Of a stretch of DNA of 64,000 bases, positions 1 to 8,875 are shown in pieces. This DNA is from Bradyrhizobium sp. 190 (GTDB taxonomy: Bacteria; Pseudomonadota; Alphaproteobacteria; Rhizobiales; Xanthobacteraceae), in contig NZ_JADPJL010000023.1 in the NCBI RefSeq assembly GCF_023073415.1, forward strand, positions 213,859 to 277,858. Reading direction: 5' to 3'. The translations under genes and the position numbers were made by a program. The notes under the pieces are model-generated. The model was not told the DNA's origin. It did not search any database and saw only the letters and a program-made list of their open reading frames with translations. How positions within the stretch are numbered: position 1 is the first letter of the stretch; every line of letters starts with the position of its first letter.

Positions 1-822
1 CTCGTCAAGGAATATCCCCGGCAGGGCGCGACCGCTGTGCTAGGCAAGCTGTTCTCCCGCAAGCCGCCGGTCGAGGCGGAAGTGTTCCGCGCGGTTGACG
101 GCATCAGCTTCACCGTCGGTCACGGCGAGAGCGTCGGTCTGGTCGGTGAATCCGGCTGCGGCAAGTCCACGACGTCGATGATGGTGATGCGGCTTCTGGA
201 CCAGACCTCCGGCCGCATCATGTTCGACGGCGAGGAGATCGGCGCCATCCTGCCGCAGGCCTTTGCGCGGCTGCCGCTGCGCAAGAGCATCCAGATGGTG
301 TTCCAGGATCCGACCGACAGCCTCAACCCGCGCTTCACCGCCGCGCGCGCCATCGCCGATCCGCTTCTGCAACTCGGCGATATCAGGGGGCGCGACGCGC
401 TGCGCGCCCGCTGCGAGAAGCTTGCCGGCCTGGTCGGCCTGCCCGTCGACCTGCTCGATCGCTTTCCGCATCAATTATCCGGCGGCCAGAAAGCCCGCGT
501 CGGCATCGCGCGGGCGATAGCGCTGCATCCAAAGCTCGTGATCCTCGACGAGCCCACAGCGGCGCTCGACGTCTCCGTGCAGGCGGTCGTGCTCAATCTG
601 CTGCAGGATCTCAAGCAATCGATGGGCATGAGCTATTTGTTTGTGTCGCATGATCTGAACGTGGTGCGTTTGCTGTGCGATCGTGTCATCGTGATGCGTG
701 CGGGGCGAATCGTCGAGCAAGGCTCGTCCGAACGCGTGCTCGGCGATCCGCAGGACGCCTATACAAAGGAATTGCTGACGGCGATCCCGCATCCGCCGTT
801 GCCAGCTCATCAAGAAAGCTGA
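1..822 (+). CDS. Oligopeptide/dipeptide-type ABC transporter ATPase, 5' end outside window
   Basis: Cytoplasmic ATP-binding subunit of a peptide/opine/nickel-type importer (DppF/OppF class). The reading frame is open from base 1, so the gene begins upstream; the GTG at 37 is probably internal. Visible are Walker A GESGCGKST, Q-loop (VFQDP), signature LSGGQ, Walker B LVILDEPTAALD and the H-loop in FVSHDLNVV. The C-terminal stretch ending in TAIPHPPL is the usual oligopeptide-type tail. It ends 11 bases before the AtzG-like gene, so it may be the last transporter gene of an operon that feeds the amide-degrading enzymes downstream. The substrate cannot be read from the sequence; permeases and binding protein would lie upstream of the window. 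Confidence 0.93.
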   Translation, partial: LVKEYPRQGATAVLGKLFSRKPPVEAEVFRAVDGISFTVGHGESVGLVGESGCGKSTTSMMVMRLLDQTSGRIMFDGEEIGAILPQAFARLPLRKSIQMVFQDPTDSLNPRFTAARAIADPLLQLGDIRGRDALRARCEKLAGLVGLPVDLLDRFPHQLSGGQKARVGIARAIALHPKLVILDEPTAALDVSVQAVVLNLLQDLKQSMGMSYLFVSHDLNVVRLLCDRVIVMRAGRIVEQGSSERVLGDPQDAYTKELLTAIPHPPLPAHQES

Positions 823-833
823 GTGGGAGTGAA

Positions 834-1016
834 ATGGCCGCGGAACCCCTGGATGATTACATCAACGCCGTATCCAAGGCGCTGGCCCTGCCGGTCGAGG
901 ACGCCTGGCGGCCCGCGGTGCGGGCGAATCTCGAAGTGTCGCTGAGGCTGGCGCGGCTGGTCGATGAATTCCCGCTGCCGGATGAAACCGAGCCGGCCAG
1001 TGTCTACACAGCCTGA
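834..1016 (+). CDS. AtzG-like small subunit (DUF4089), 60 aa
   Basis: Short protein beginning MAAEPLDDYINAVSKAL and containing WRPAVRANLEVSLRLARLVD, the pattern of DUF4089/AtzG/HpxX proteins. Family knowledge: AtzG is a GatC-like partner that binds and stabilises the amidase AtzE, which here starts 8 bases downstream. The ATG follows a purine-rich GGGAGTGA. A longer overlapping frame from 675 exists, but it runs through the preceding ATPase gene, so the 834 start is preferred. The size and the immediate neighbour make the assignment good even though so short a protein carries little information. Confidence 0.8.
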   Translation: MAAEPLDDYINAVSKALALPVEDAWRPAVRANLEVSLRLARLVDEFPLPDETEPASVYTA

Positions 1017-1023
1017 TAGCGCC

Positions 1024-2421
1024 ATGACCATAAACACCGACGGGCTGTCAGCCCAGCAAATCGCGCAAGCCGTAACGGACCGCAAGCTGTCCGCGCTTGA
1101 CGCGACCGAGGCCGCCTTGGCGCGGATCGCCAAACACGATTCCGTCCTGAACTCCTTCACCGACATCACCGCCGATCGCGCCCGCGCCACGGCCAAAGCG
1201 ATCGATGCCGGGATCGCCGCCGGTCAGAAGGTCGGTCCGCTCGCCGGCGTGCCGTTCGCAGTGAAGAACCTGTTCGATGTAAAAGGTCTTTCCACCCGCG
1301 CCGGATCGAAGATCAACCGCGATCTCGCAGCCTCATCGCGCGACGCCACGCTGATCGAGCGCATGGAGGCGGCCGGCGCCGTGCTGGTCGGTGCGCTCAA
1401 CATGGGCGAATACGCCTACGATTTCACCGGCGAGAATGTGCATGACGGCCCGTCGCGCAATCCGCACGATCCGACGCGGATGACCGGCGGCTCCTCCGGT
1501 GGCTCGGGCAGTGCGGTCGGCGGTGCGCTCGTTCCGATCGCGTTGGGATCCGACACGAACGGCTCGATCCGGGTGCCGTCGTCGTTCTGCGGCGTGTTTG
1601 GCCTGAAGCCGACCTACGGCCGGCTGTCGCGGGCGCGGTCGTTTCCGTTTGTCGCCAGCCTCGATCATCTCGGCCCGTTCGCGCGCAATATCGGCGATCT
1701 CGCGCTGGCCTATGACGCCATGCAGGGGCCTGACGCTGACGACGCTGCCTGCACGGCACGGCCGATCGAACCGGTCGCGCCGCTGCTGGCCGAAGATATC
1801 TCCGGTCTACGGGTCGCGGTGGCCGGCGGTTATTTCCAGAAGAACGTCTTTCCCGAAGCGGTCGAGGCCGTGGCGCGCGTCACCAAGGCGCTGAACGCGA
1901 CCAAGATCGTCGAAATTCCCGAAGCTGCGCGCGCCCGCGCCGCGGCTTACGTGATCACGACGACCGAAGGTGCCTCGCTGCATCTCGATCGCCTGCGCAA
2001 ACGCCCGAACGATTTCGATCCGGCCGTGCGCGATCGCCTGATTGCGGGCGCGATGGTCCCGGCGCCGCTGGTCGATCGCGCGCAGAAATTCCGGCGTTGG
2101 TACCGCGCAAAGGTACTGGAGCTGTTCAAGTCGGTCGACGTAATCATTGCGCCGGCAACACCCTGCATTGCCCCGAAGCTGGGGCAGGTAAACTTCGTGC
2201 TCGATGGCGTCGAACTGCCGGTGCGCGCCAACATTGGCATCCACACCCAGCCGATTTCGTTCATTGGTCTGCCGGTGGTCGCGGTGCCGGTGCCGCTGGA
2301 GCCGATGCCGATCGGCGTGCAGATCATCGCCGCGCCCTGGCGGGAGGATATCGCGCTACGCGTTGCGCATGCGCTGGAACGCATGGGCGTCGCCGCCGCG
2401 CCACAGCCGAGGGGACTATAG
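1024..2421 (+). CDS. AtzE-family amidase (1-carboxybiuret/oxalurate-type amidohydrolase)
   Basis: Amidase-signature enzyme of 465 aa. The Lys of the Ser-cisSer-Lys triad is in [12 protein letters not shown], and the serines are in the glycine-rich [13 protein letters not shown] block followed by [17 protein letters not shown]-terminal GLPVVAVPV is typical. AtzE hydrolyses 1-carboxybiuret in cyanuric acid breakdown; HpxY relatives act in oxalurate/purine breakdown. Flanking AtzG-like and AtzH-like genes support this subfamily rather than a generic amidase. The ATG at 1024 is chosen over an in-frame ATG at 964, because the latter overlaps the AtzG-like gene by 50 bases. Exact substrate is an inference from gene order. 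Confidence 0.85.
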   Translation: MTINTDGLSAQQIAQAVTDRKLSALDATEAALARIAKHDSVLNSFTDITADRARATAKAIDAGIAAGQKVGPLAGVPFAVKNLFDVKGLSTRAGSKINRDLAASSRDATLIERMEAAGAVLVGALNMGEYAYDFTGENVHDGPSRNPHDPTRMTGGSSGGSGSAVGGALVPIALGSDTNGSIRVPSSFCGVFGLKPTYGRLSRARSFPFVASLDHLGPFARNIGDLALAYDAMQGPDADDAACTARPIEPVAPLLAEDISGLRVAVAGGYFQKNVFPEAVEAVARVTKALNATKIVEIPEAARARAAAYVITTTEGASLHLDRLRKRPNDFDPAVRDRLIAGAMVPAPLVDRAQKFRRWYRAKVLELFKSVDVIIAPATPCIAPKLGQVNFVLDGVELPVRANIGIHTQPISFIGLPVVAVPVPLEPMPIGVQIIAAPWREDIALRVAHALERMGVAAAPQPRGL

Positions 2422-2423
2422 CG

Positions 2424-2837
2424 ATGGAGATCGATCTTCCGGACGTGCTTGCCGAAGTCACCGCGCAGTTCGCGCGCTACGAAAAGGCGTTGGTGTCGAA
2501 CGACGTCGCGGTGCTCGACGAGCTGTTCCGCAATGATCCCTGTACGCTGCGTTATGGCATCGCCGAGAATCTCTACGGCTACGATGCGATCATGGCGTTC
2601 CGCGCCGCGCGCTCGCCGGTCGGGCTGATGCGTCGGACCGACAAGACCGTGATCACGACCTATGGGCGGGATACCGCGGTCGCCTCGACGCTATTCTATC
2701 GCGACGGCGCACCGGGCAGGGTAGGGCGGCAGATGCAAACCTGGGTGCGGTTTCCCGAAGGTTGGAAGATCGTCGCGGCGCACGTCAGCATTATAGATGA
2801 GCCCGAATCTTCCAAGCAAACGGATCAAAAGGCATGA
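2424..2837 (+). CDS. AtzH/HpxZ-like protein (DUF3225, NTF2-like fold)
   Basis: A 137-aa NTF2-like protein. Characteristic stretches are [30 protein letters not shown] and [20 protein letters not shown], which match the DUF3225 family (HpxZ, AtzH). AtzH is reported to convert 1,3-dicarboxyurea to allophanate between the AtzEG and AtzF steps. It starts 2 bases after the amidase stop and its own stop overlaps the start of the GntR gene, so the genes are probably cotranscribed. The function is inferred from family and context. Confidence 0.8.
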   Translation: MEIDLPDVLAEVTAQFARYEKALVSNDVAVLDELFRNDPCTLRYGIAENLYGYDAIMAFRAARSPVGLMRRTDKTVITTYGRDTAVASTLFYRDGAPGRVGRQMQTWVRFPEGWKIVAAHVSIIDEPESSKQTDQKA

Positions 2838-3538
2838 GTCTGGATGATCTGCCGGAAACCACGGTTCGCCGCGTCGACCGCCCTTCGTCGTTGCGGGACA
2901 AGGTCACGCGTGCGGAGGAACTGCGGCTGCAGCTCGCCGACGAGATCGTGCGCGGCGTGCTGCCGCCGGGATCGGCGCTCGACGAGACCGACATCGCGCG
3001 GCGCTTTTCAGTGTCGCGCACGCCGGTGCGCGAGGCCTTGCGTCAATTGGTGGCGAGCGGGCTGGTCGAGGCGCGTGCGCACCGCGGCGCCGTCGTGGCG
3101 CAGCCCTCGCTCGACCGCTTGACGGAGATGTTCGAGGCGATGGCCGAGCTGGAAGCGCTGTGCGCCGGGCTCGCCGCCGAACGGATGCCGGCGGCGGATC
3201 GCCAGAAGCTGGAAGCGATCCACGAGGAATTGCGGGTGCTGAGCCATGCCGGCAATCCCGAACGTTTTCACGAAGTCAACGAGCGCTTTCACAATGCGAT
3301 CTATGCCGGCTCGCAGAACGGCTATATCGCCGAGATGACGCTGGCGACGCGCGTGCGGGTGCAGCCGTTCCGCCGCGCCCAGTTCCGCAACCTCGGGCGG
3401 CTGGCGAAATCGCATGCCGAGCACGACCGCGTCGTGGTCGCGATCATGCGCGGCGACAAGGCGGGTGCTGCGGCCGCGATGCGTGCACATATCGAACTGG
3501 TGCGCGGGGAGTATGAACTTTACGCGGTGTCGGTGTAG
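2834..3538 (+). CDS. GntR-family transcriptional regulator (FCD subfamily)
   Basis: A 234-aa regulator with an N-terminal winged HTH (about residues 30-95: [28 protein letters not shown]) and an FCD ligand domain (about 105-225) with metal-site type residues in [13 protein letters not shown] and [10 protein letters not shown]. The ATG overlaps the stop of the AtzH-like gene (ATGA), so it is translationally coupled to the operon and is likely its local regulator. An ATTGT-N2-ACAAT palindrome at 5533-5544 in the convergent atzF promoter has the form of an FCD-GntR operator. The effector is unknown but may be a urea-type intermediate. Confidence 0.9.
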   Translation: MSLDDLPETTVRRVDRPSSLRDKVTRAEELRLQLADEIVRGVLPPGSALDETDIARRFSVSRTPVREALRQLVASGLVEARAHRGAVVAQPSLDRLTEMFEAMAELEALCAGLAAERMPAADRQKLEAIHEELRVLSHAGNPERFHEVNERFHNAIYAGSQNGYIAEMTLATRVRVQPFRRAQFRNLGRLAKSHAEHDRVVVAIMRGDKAGAAAAMRAHIELVRGEYELYAVSV

Positions 3539-3563
3539 GCCTTTCGCCGCTTGCGCAAGGACC

Positions 3564-3656
3564 GTAGGGTGGGCAAAGGAGCGTTAGCGACGTGCCCACC
3601 ACCTATCAGCGAACGCGCTTCTTGATGGTGGGCACGCTTCGCTTTGCCCACCCTAC
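3564..3656. repeat. Palindromic repeat, family A (copy A1)
   Basis: Outer arms GTAGGGTGGGCAAAG and CTTTGCCCACCCTAC are inverted copies, with inner arms CGTGCCCACCA and TGGTGGGCACG. It lies between two converging genes and could fold into a long hairpin. Other copies are at 26688-26811, 59411-59501 and 63166-63251. Confidence 0.9.
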
Positions 3657-3666
3657 GAAGCGACGG

Positions 3667-5475
3667 CTAAACCCCCGCCTTCTCCGCCATGAACGCGCGC
3701 CAGCCGCCGAAAGCGGAAATATCGCGCGCGCCCCCGACCGCCACGGGCTCCACCATAAAGCCCTTCACGCCCCTTCCATCGGCAAGCCGTATCGTGCCGA
3801 TCCCGAGCGGTGGTGGAATCGCGGCGACGAATTTGCCGAAGGCGGCCGCCGACAGCGCCCATAGCTCCAGCTTGATCGAATGTCCCGCGCCCGCGTCGAC
3901 GCGCAGCATGCCGGGCTTCGGCGGCGTGGTGTCGAGCGCATAGAGCTTGTAGTCCGGCGTCGTCGTGGTCGCCTCGATCAGGCGTGCGCCGAGCATCTGC
4001 AGTTCGCCGTTGAGCGCCATGCCGGAGAGATGCGCGCCGACCACGGCGATGGTGATTTCGTCGCCGACGACCGCCGCCGGTAACGGAGCGAGCACGGGCT
4101 GCGTCAGGCCCTTGGCTCCCATCTTCAGTTTGGTATCGGCGTGAAACACCCGCCCGATGCTGGCGAGCTTGGCGTCATAGCCGGCGGGCGCCAATAGCGT
4201 GATGCCGAACGGAATGCCGTCGGGCCGCATCGCGGCCGGCAAGGCAAGCCCGCAGAGGTCGAGCAGATTCACAAAGTTGGTGTAGGTGCCGAGCCGGCTG
4301 TTGAGCTCGACCGGATTGGCCAGCACCTGCGCGGTCGAATAGGCGGTCGGCGCCGTTGGCAGCACCATCGCGTCGAAATTGGCGATGCTGCGCTCGGCAA
4401 CGCGGCGCAGCGCCTGCAGCCTATAGAGCGAGGCGAAGGTGTCCGCAGCGGTCAGCCCTGCGCCGGCGGCCGTGATCTCGCGCGTCACCGGATGAATCGA
4501 ATCCGGCGACGAGGCAAGAAGATCGCGGATGACAAGGTATCGTTCGGCGACCCACGGGCCCTCGTAGAGCAGCCGCGCGGTCTCATAAAACGGCTCCAGA
4601 TCGAATTCGACCAGCGTGGCGCCGAGCGATGCCCAGCGCGCGAGCGCCTCGCCATAGGCTTTCTCCGCGGCGCGGTCGCCGAAGAAGATCAATTGGCCGT
4701 TGCGCGGCACGCCGAGCTTGAGCTGGCCCGGAAACGTCGGCATTTTTTCCATGGGCCGGTCGCGCGAATACGGATCGGCGCCATCGGCGCCGGCCATGAC
4801 CGTTAGCGCTGTCATCGCATCATCGACGGTGAGCGAGAACACCGAAATGCAGTCCAGCGTCCGGCATGCCGGCACCAAACCGGCGTTGGAAATCAGCCCG
4901 AGGCTCGGCTTCAATCCAACGATGTTGTTGAGCATCGCCGGCACGCGGCCGCTTCCTGCCGTGTCGGTGCCGAGCGCCAGCGGCACGAGGCCGGCGGAAA
5001 CCGCGACCGCCGATCCGGAACTCGATCCGCCCGGAACGAGATCGCTACGGACCGGATTGACCGGAATGCCGTAGGGCGAGCGGACGCCGACCAGGCCGGT
5101 CGCGAACTGGTCGAGATTGGTCTTGCCGATGATGATGGCGCCGGCCGCGCGCAGTCTTGCAACGGCCGTCGAATCCTGCGCGGGCGAATAGGAGAAAGCC
5201 GGGCAGGCCGCCGTGGTCGGCAGGCCCTGCGCGTCGATATTGTCTTTTACGGCGACCGGGACACCGTAGAGCGGAAGCTGCGCAGCATCTTTTTTCGTCA
5301 GGCTTTCCGCTTCCGCCAGCGCATCCTTCTCGTCGCGCAGGCTGATGAACACGGCCGGATCGTTGTGGTCGCGGATGCGCTGATAGCTGCGCGCGACGGT
5401 TTGCGCCGGGGTCATGGTCGCGGCGCGGTGCGCGGCGACGATGGCGGCAACGGTTTCAGGCACGTCAGACCCCAT
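3667..5475 (-). CDS. atzF: Allophanate hydrolase (AtzF-like)
   Basis: Two-domain enzyme of 602 aa. The N-terminal amidase-signature domain (about 20-440) has Lys in VPVAVKDNIDAQG, serines in PGGSSSGSAVAV and the GTDTAGSGRVPAML block. The C-terminal domain (about 460-600, with GAHLSGMALNGELQ and GGWRAFM at the end) is that of allophanate hydrolases. It converts allophanate to ammonia and CO2 and completes the AtzG/E/H-type route encoded convergently. The ATG at 5475 (MGSDVPET) is preferred; a TTG at 5499 in the same frame is possible. Neither has a strong ribosome site. Confidence 0.9.
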   Translation of the reverse strand: MGSDVPETVAAIVAAHRAATMTPAQTVARSYQRIRDHNDPAVFISLRDEKDALAEAESLTKKDAAQLPLYGVPVAVKDNIDAQGLPTTAACPAFSYSPAQDSTAVARLRAAGAIIIGKTNLDQFATGLVGVRSPYGIPVNPVRSDLVPGGSSSGSAVAVSAGLVPLALGTDTAGSGRVPAMLNNIVGLKPSLGLISNAGLVPACRTLDCISVFSLTVDDAMTALTVMAGADGADPYSRDRPMEKMPTFPGQLKLGVPRNGQLIFFGDRAAEKAYGEALARWASLGATLVEFDLEPFYETARLLYEGPWVAERYLVIRDLLASSPDSIHPVTREITAAGAGLTAADTFASLYRLQALRRVAERSIANFDAMVLPTAPTAYSTAQVLANPVELNSRLGTYTNFVNLLDLCGLALPAAMRPDGIPFGITLLAPAGYDAKLASIGRVFHADTKLKMGAKGLTQPVLAPLPAAVVGDEITIAVVGAHLSGMALNGELQMLGARLIEATTTTPDYKLYALDTTPPKPGMLRVDAGAGHSIKLELWALSAAAFGKFVAAIPPPLGIGTIRLADGRGVKGFMVEPVAVGGARDISAFGGWRAFMAEKAGV

Positions 5476-5532
5476 GGCGGACAAAACTCCAGCGAGCAAA
5501 GGTTACCGTCCGAACGAAGCAAGCGATGTGCC

Positions 5533-5544
5533 ATTGTGTACAAT
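5533..5544. promoter_or_regulatory. Candidate GntR operator upstream of atzF
   Basis: ATTGTGTACAAT is an inverted repeat of ATTGT with a 2-base centre, 58 bases before the atzF start. FCD-type GntR proteins commonly bind TTGT-N2/3-ACAA sites, and a GntR gene of this class sits in the neighbouring operon. Further upstream (5561-5670) are several CCTAA/TTAGG motifs, including the inverted repeat GCCTA-N5-TAGGC at 5640-5654. Confidence 0.5.
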
Positions 5545-5686
5545 CGCTGGATGGAGTCGGCCCTAAACGATAGGTACGTAATATCAGTTATTTAGGACAC
5601 GAGCATGCTTGCGCTGTGAGCCTGCGCGGTCGCGCGGTTGCCTAAAATATAGGCGGAAAGACCTAAGGCGGAGGCGACAGCCTCAA

Positions 5687-6220
5687 TCAGGTGAACGCGG
5701 CAAGGATTTGCAGCAGCCGCTCCCGGTTTTCCTTGCCGATTTTATCGGCCACATGGCGCTCATGTTCGGCGGCGAGCCGCCGGAACTGCGCCAGCGCGGT
5801 CCTGCCGCGCGCGGTCAGATGCAAGGCGTGGGAGCGCCGGTCGGTGGCCGATCTGAGGCGGCTGACCAGTCCGCGCTGTTCGAGGCTGTCCAGCAGGTGC
5901 ACCAGCCTGGCGCGCTCGATTCCGAGCCGCTTGGCGACCGCCATCTGGCTCAGGCCGGGATTGGCGCCGATCACCGTCATCACCGAATACTGCGTCGGGC
6001 GTATATCGACGGCGCCGAGCGTGCGAATAAAATCCTGAAAAATCCAGATCTGGAAGCGCCGCACCGCATAGCCGGCATGGCCGGCCAGCGCGTCGAGGGC
6101 GATCTCGTCATCCATGACGTCGCTTTGTGATCTGCCGTTTCCGGCCTGCTTGCGGCCGGAACGCAGTTGCGCGCTGGCGCGCGATTTGGCCGTTCTGGGC
6201 ATTTGACTGTTTCCCGCCAT
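5687..6220 (-). CDS. MarR-family regulator, divergent from fcs
   Basis: A 177-aa MarR protein. The winged HTH covers about residues 75-145: MAVAKRLGIERARLVHLLDSLEQRGLV, then the wing RSATDRRSHALHLTARG. A basic, flexible N-terminus of about 35 residues precedes it. The ATG is preceded by AAGGAGAGG. It is divergent from the feruloyl-CoA-synthase-like gene, and a perfect 14-base palindrome lies between them. By analogy with CouR-type regulators it probably represses the ligase gene and is released by the CoA-thioester product; that analogy is inference. Confidence 0.9.
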   Translation of the reverse strand: MAGNSQMPRTAKSRASAQLRSGRKQAGNGRSQSDVMDDEIALDALAGHAGYAVRRFQIWIFQDFIRTLGAVDIRPTQYSVMTVIGANPGLSQMAVAKRLGIERARLVHLLDSLEQRGLVSRLRSATDRRSHALHLTARGRTALAQFRRLAAEHERHVADKIGKENRERLLQILAAFT

Positions 6221-6271
6221 CGCCTCTCCTTCTAGCGCTTCGCAGGCCGAAGGGAAAGATTGTTGTTGACG

Positions 6272-6285
6272 ACAACAATTGTTGT
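6272..6285. promoter_or_regulatory. MarR-type operator, perfect palindrome ACAACAATTGTTGT
   Basis: A 14-base perfect palindrome in the 153-base region between the divergent MarR and fcs genes, 89 bases before the fcs start. Overlapping TTGTTG/CAACAA repeats on its left extend the symmetry. A related 12-of-14 palindrome GCGACAATTGTTGC occurs at 21621-21634 before the liv operon. Confidence 0.6.
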
Positions 6286-6373
6286 GCTCAACATTAGGGA
6301 CAAGCGGCCCGTCTGAGGCTGCAAGCCGGCATGATGCGCGGCAACCCTGAAACAGCCGGGACAGGAGGAAACC

Positions 6374-8236
6374 ATGACCTTCGCCGCCGCAAGCGGTGAC
6401 AATTCACGCAGTCTGTTCGCGATCCCTGCGATTGTCGCCGACCGCCGCGCCGACGGCAGCATTCTGGTCAAGTCGACCGTGCCGCTTCAGCCGGGTGCGC
6501 GTTGCATCGGCGACTGGCTGGAGCATTGGGCGCGGCAGGCGCCGGACCGGATCTTTGTCGCCGATCGCGCCAGCACCGATGCGCCGTGGTCGACCGTCAC
6601 GTACAGGGACGCCTTGCAACAGGTGCGTTCGGCAGCCGCCTGGATCCTCGCGCAAGGGCTGAGCGCCGAGCGGCCGCTGGTGATCTTGTCCGACAACAGC
6701 GTCGAGCATGCGCTGTTCGCGCTCGCGGCCCAGCACGTCGGCGTACCGTCGGCCGCGATCTCGCCGGCCTATTCGCTGATGTCCAGAGACTTCGACAAGC
6801 TCAGGAGCATGGTCGAACTGCTCGGGCCCGGCGCGATCTATGTTTCCGGTACAAAACCGTTTGCTGCGGCGCTGTCGGCGATCCAGCCGCTGCATTCGGC
6901 CACGATCGTCAGCGGCAGCGCCGGGGACGCCGGCGCCATCTCGTTTCGCAACATCGCGGCCACGCCGGAAACGCCTGACGTTGGGAGAGCTTTCGCCGCG
7001 ATCACGCCCGACACGATCGCAAAGTTCCTGTTCACGTCAGGCTCGACCGGCACGCCGAAGGCCGTGATCAACACCCAGCGTATGCTGACCTCGAGCCAGC
7101 AGGCCAAGGCGCAGACTTGGTCGTTCCTCGAAGACAGCGACGATGATCTTGTGATCCTCGACTGGCTGCCGTGGAGCCATACCTTCGGCGCTAACCACAA
7201 TTTCAATCTGGTGCTACGCAATGGCGGCACGCTCTATGTCGACGGCGGCAAGCCGGCGCCGGGGCTGTTTGCGACGTCGCTTTCCAATCTGCGCAGCGTG
7301 ATGCCGACGGTCTATTTCAACGTGCCGCGCGGTTTTGACATGCTGATCGCAGCGCTGCGCGGCGATGATGAGTTGCGCAAGAAATTCTTCAACGAGGTGA
7401 AATTCGCCTTCTACGCCGGCGCTGCGCTACCGCAGAATCTCTGGGATGCGCTGGAAGAACTCTCGATCAAGACGGTCGGCCGAGCGCTGCCGATGGTGTC
7501 GGCCTGGGGTTCGACGGAGACGTCGCCGCTCGCCACCGATTGCCACTTCCAGGCAAAGCGCTCCGGCAATATCGGCGTGCCGATCCCGGGGACTGAACTG
7601 AAGCTGGTGCCGTCGGGCGACAAAATGGAGGTGCGCGTGCGCGGCCCGAACGTCACGCCCGGCTACTGGAAGGCGCCGGAACTGACGGCGCAGGCGTTCG
7701 ATGCCGAAGGCTTCTATTTGATCGGCGACGCCGTGACCTTCGCCGATCCGGCGCGTCCCGAACTCGGGCTGTTTTTCGACGGCCGCGTCGCTGAGGATTT
7801 CAAGCTCAATTCCGGCACCTGGGTCAATGTCGGCTCCTTGCGCGTGGCGGGTATCGCAGCGCTGGCGCCGCTGGCTCAGGATATCGTGGTCACCGGCCAC
7901 GGCAGCGACGAAGTCCGCTTCCTGGTGTTTCCGAACATCGCGGCCTGCCGGGCGCATGCCGGTCTATCAGACAGTGCCGATGTGAAAGACGTGATTGGCC
8001 ACGACAAGGTTCGCAACACGATCGCGCAAGGCGTTGCAAAGCTGAAGGCGCAGAGCGGCAATTCGTCCGGCCATGCGACGCGGGCGCTGCTGCTGGCCGA
8101 GATCGCCTCCGTCGACGGCGGCGAGATCACCGACAAGGGCTACATCAACCAGCGCGCGGTGCTGACGCGGCGCGCGGGCGCGGTAGCAACGCTGGACGAC
8201 GATTCGTCGGCCGAATGGATCGGTTGCGCCGGCTGA
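6374..8236 (+). CDS. fcs: Feruloyl-CoA synthase-like acyl-CoA ligase
   Basis: ANL-superfamily ligase of 620 aa that would activate a hydroxycinnamate (ferulate, p-coumarate) to its CoA ester in the cytoplasm. The AMP-binding P-loop is FTSGSTGTPKAV at residues 220-231; WGSTETSP and GYWKAPELT follow in the usual order. The opening (IPAIVADRRADGS, GDWLEHWARQAPDRIFVADR) is the N-terminus typical of feruloyl-CoA synthases. AGGAGGA lies 6 bases before the ATG. It is divergent from a MarR regulator. No feruloyl-CoA hydratase-lyase or vanillin dehydrogenase gene is present in the window, so the downstream steps must be encoded elsewhere; the exact aromatic substrate is uncertain. Confidence 0.82.
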   Translation: MTFAAASGDNSRSLFAIPAIVADRRADGSILVKSTVPLQPGARCIGDWLEHWARQAPDRIFVADRASTDAPWSTVTYRDALQQVRSAAAWILAQGLSAERPLVILSDNSVEHALFALAAQHVGVPSAAISPAYSLMSRDFDKLRSMVELLGPGAIYVSGTKPFAAALSAIQPLHSATIVSGSAGDAGAISFRNIAATPETPDVGRAFAAITPDTIAKFLFTSGSTGTPKAVINTQRMLTSSQQAKAQTWSFLEDSDDDLVILDWLPWSHTFGANHNFNLVLRNGGTLYVDGGKPAPGLFATSLSNLRSVMPTVYFNVPRGFDMLIAALRGDDELRKKFFNEVKFAFYAGAALPQNLWDALEELSIKTVGRALPMVSAWGSTETSPLATDCHFQAKRSGNIGVPIPGTELKLVPSGDKMEVRVRGPNVTPGYWKAPELTAQAFDAEGFYLIGDAVTFADPARPELGLFFDGRVAEDFKLNSGTWVNVGSLRVAGIAALAPLAQDIVVTGHGSDEVRFLVFPNIAACRAHAGLSDSADVKDVIGHDKVRNTIAQGVAKLKAQSGNSSGHATRALLLAEIASVDGGEITDKGYINQRAVLTRRAGAVATLDDDSSAEWIGCAG

Positions 8237-8247
8237 GACCCTGCGCC

Positions 8248-8763
8248 TCAAAATCCGTTCTTGTGCGCTTCGACCAGCCGCACCAGCATCTGCAGAAAGG
8301 CTGTTTGCTCGGGCTTGCTGAGCGCGGAAAGCGTCTGCGCATTGAAACTCTGGCCCAGCCGGCTGGCCTCGTCGGCGCGCCTCTCGCCTGCCGCGCTCAG
8401 GCTGAGCTCGACCGCCCGCTTGTCCCGCGTGGACCGCTTACGCTTGAGAATTCCGGTCTCCTCCATCCGCGACAGGATTTTTACCAGGTTGGGCAGTTGC
8501 ATTTTCAGCACGGCGGCCAGCTCGCTCTGCGTCACCGTCTTGTTGTCACGCACCGCGACGAGGATGGCGTATTCGAGCGGCGAGAGCTTTAGCGATTCGA
8601 AATACGGATAAAACGCCTCGAAATTCTGCAACTGCAGGATCCGGATCATGAAACCCGGGGTCTGCTGTAGCGCGGTGAGATCGAGTTCCCGGTCCGCATC
8701 CGGCTCGGCCGTCTTGGCCGCCCCGTTACCCTTGCGCGTCGAAGCTTTGGCGATTCTTCCCAT
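8248..8763 (-). CDS. MarR-family regulator
   Basis: About 171 aa from the ATG at 8763 (MGRIAKAST); longer starts at 8784 and 8799 are possible and no candidate has a strong ribosome site. The HTH region reads VTQSELAAVLKMQLPNLVKILSRMEETGIL, with wing KRSTRDKRAVELSLSAAG. It converges on fcs (12 bases apart) and is divergent from the binding-protein gene at 8876, with the palindrome CTTATAAgTTATAAG in the shared promoter. It is therefore likely to control that binding-protein gene and itself. Confidence 0.88.
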   Translation of the reverse strand: MGRIAKASTRKGNGAAKTAEPDADRELDLTALQQTPGFMIRILQLQNFEAFYPYFESLKLSPLEYAILVAVRDNKTVTQSELAAVLKMQLPNLVKILSRMEETGILKRKRSTRDKRAVELSLSAAGERRADEASRLGQSFNAQTLSALSKPEQTAFLQMLVRLVEAHKNGF

Positions 8764-8810
8764 GGGCAATAGCTCGCACGCCATCACGTGAATTGACAAT
8801 CCTCAAAATA

Positions 8811-8825
8811 CTTATAAGTTATAAG
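8811..8825. promoter_or_regulatory. Candidate MarR operator, 15-base palindrome
   Basis: CTTATAA-g-TTATAAG is a perfect 7-1-7 inverted repeat in the MarR/binding-protein divergent region, 51 bases before the binding-protein start. TTGACA at 8793-8798 may be a -35 element. The sequence differs from the palindrome before fcs, suggesting that the two MarR proteins have separate targets. Confidence 0.55.
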
Positions 8826-8875
8826 CAATTTCGAAGTGGTCGCGAAGGCCGCCTTTTCCATACAGGAGGGAATGC

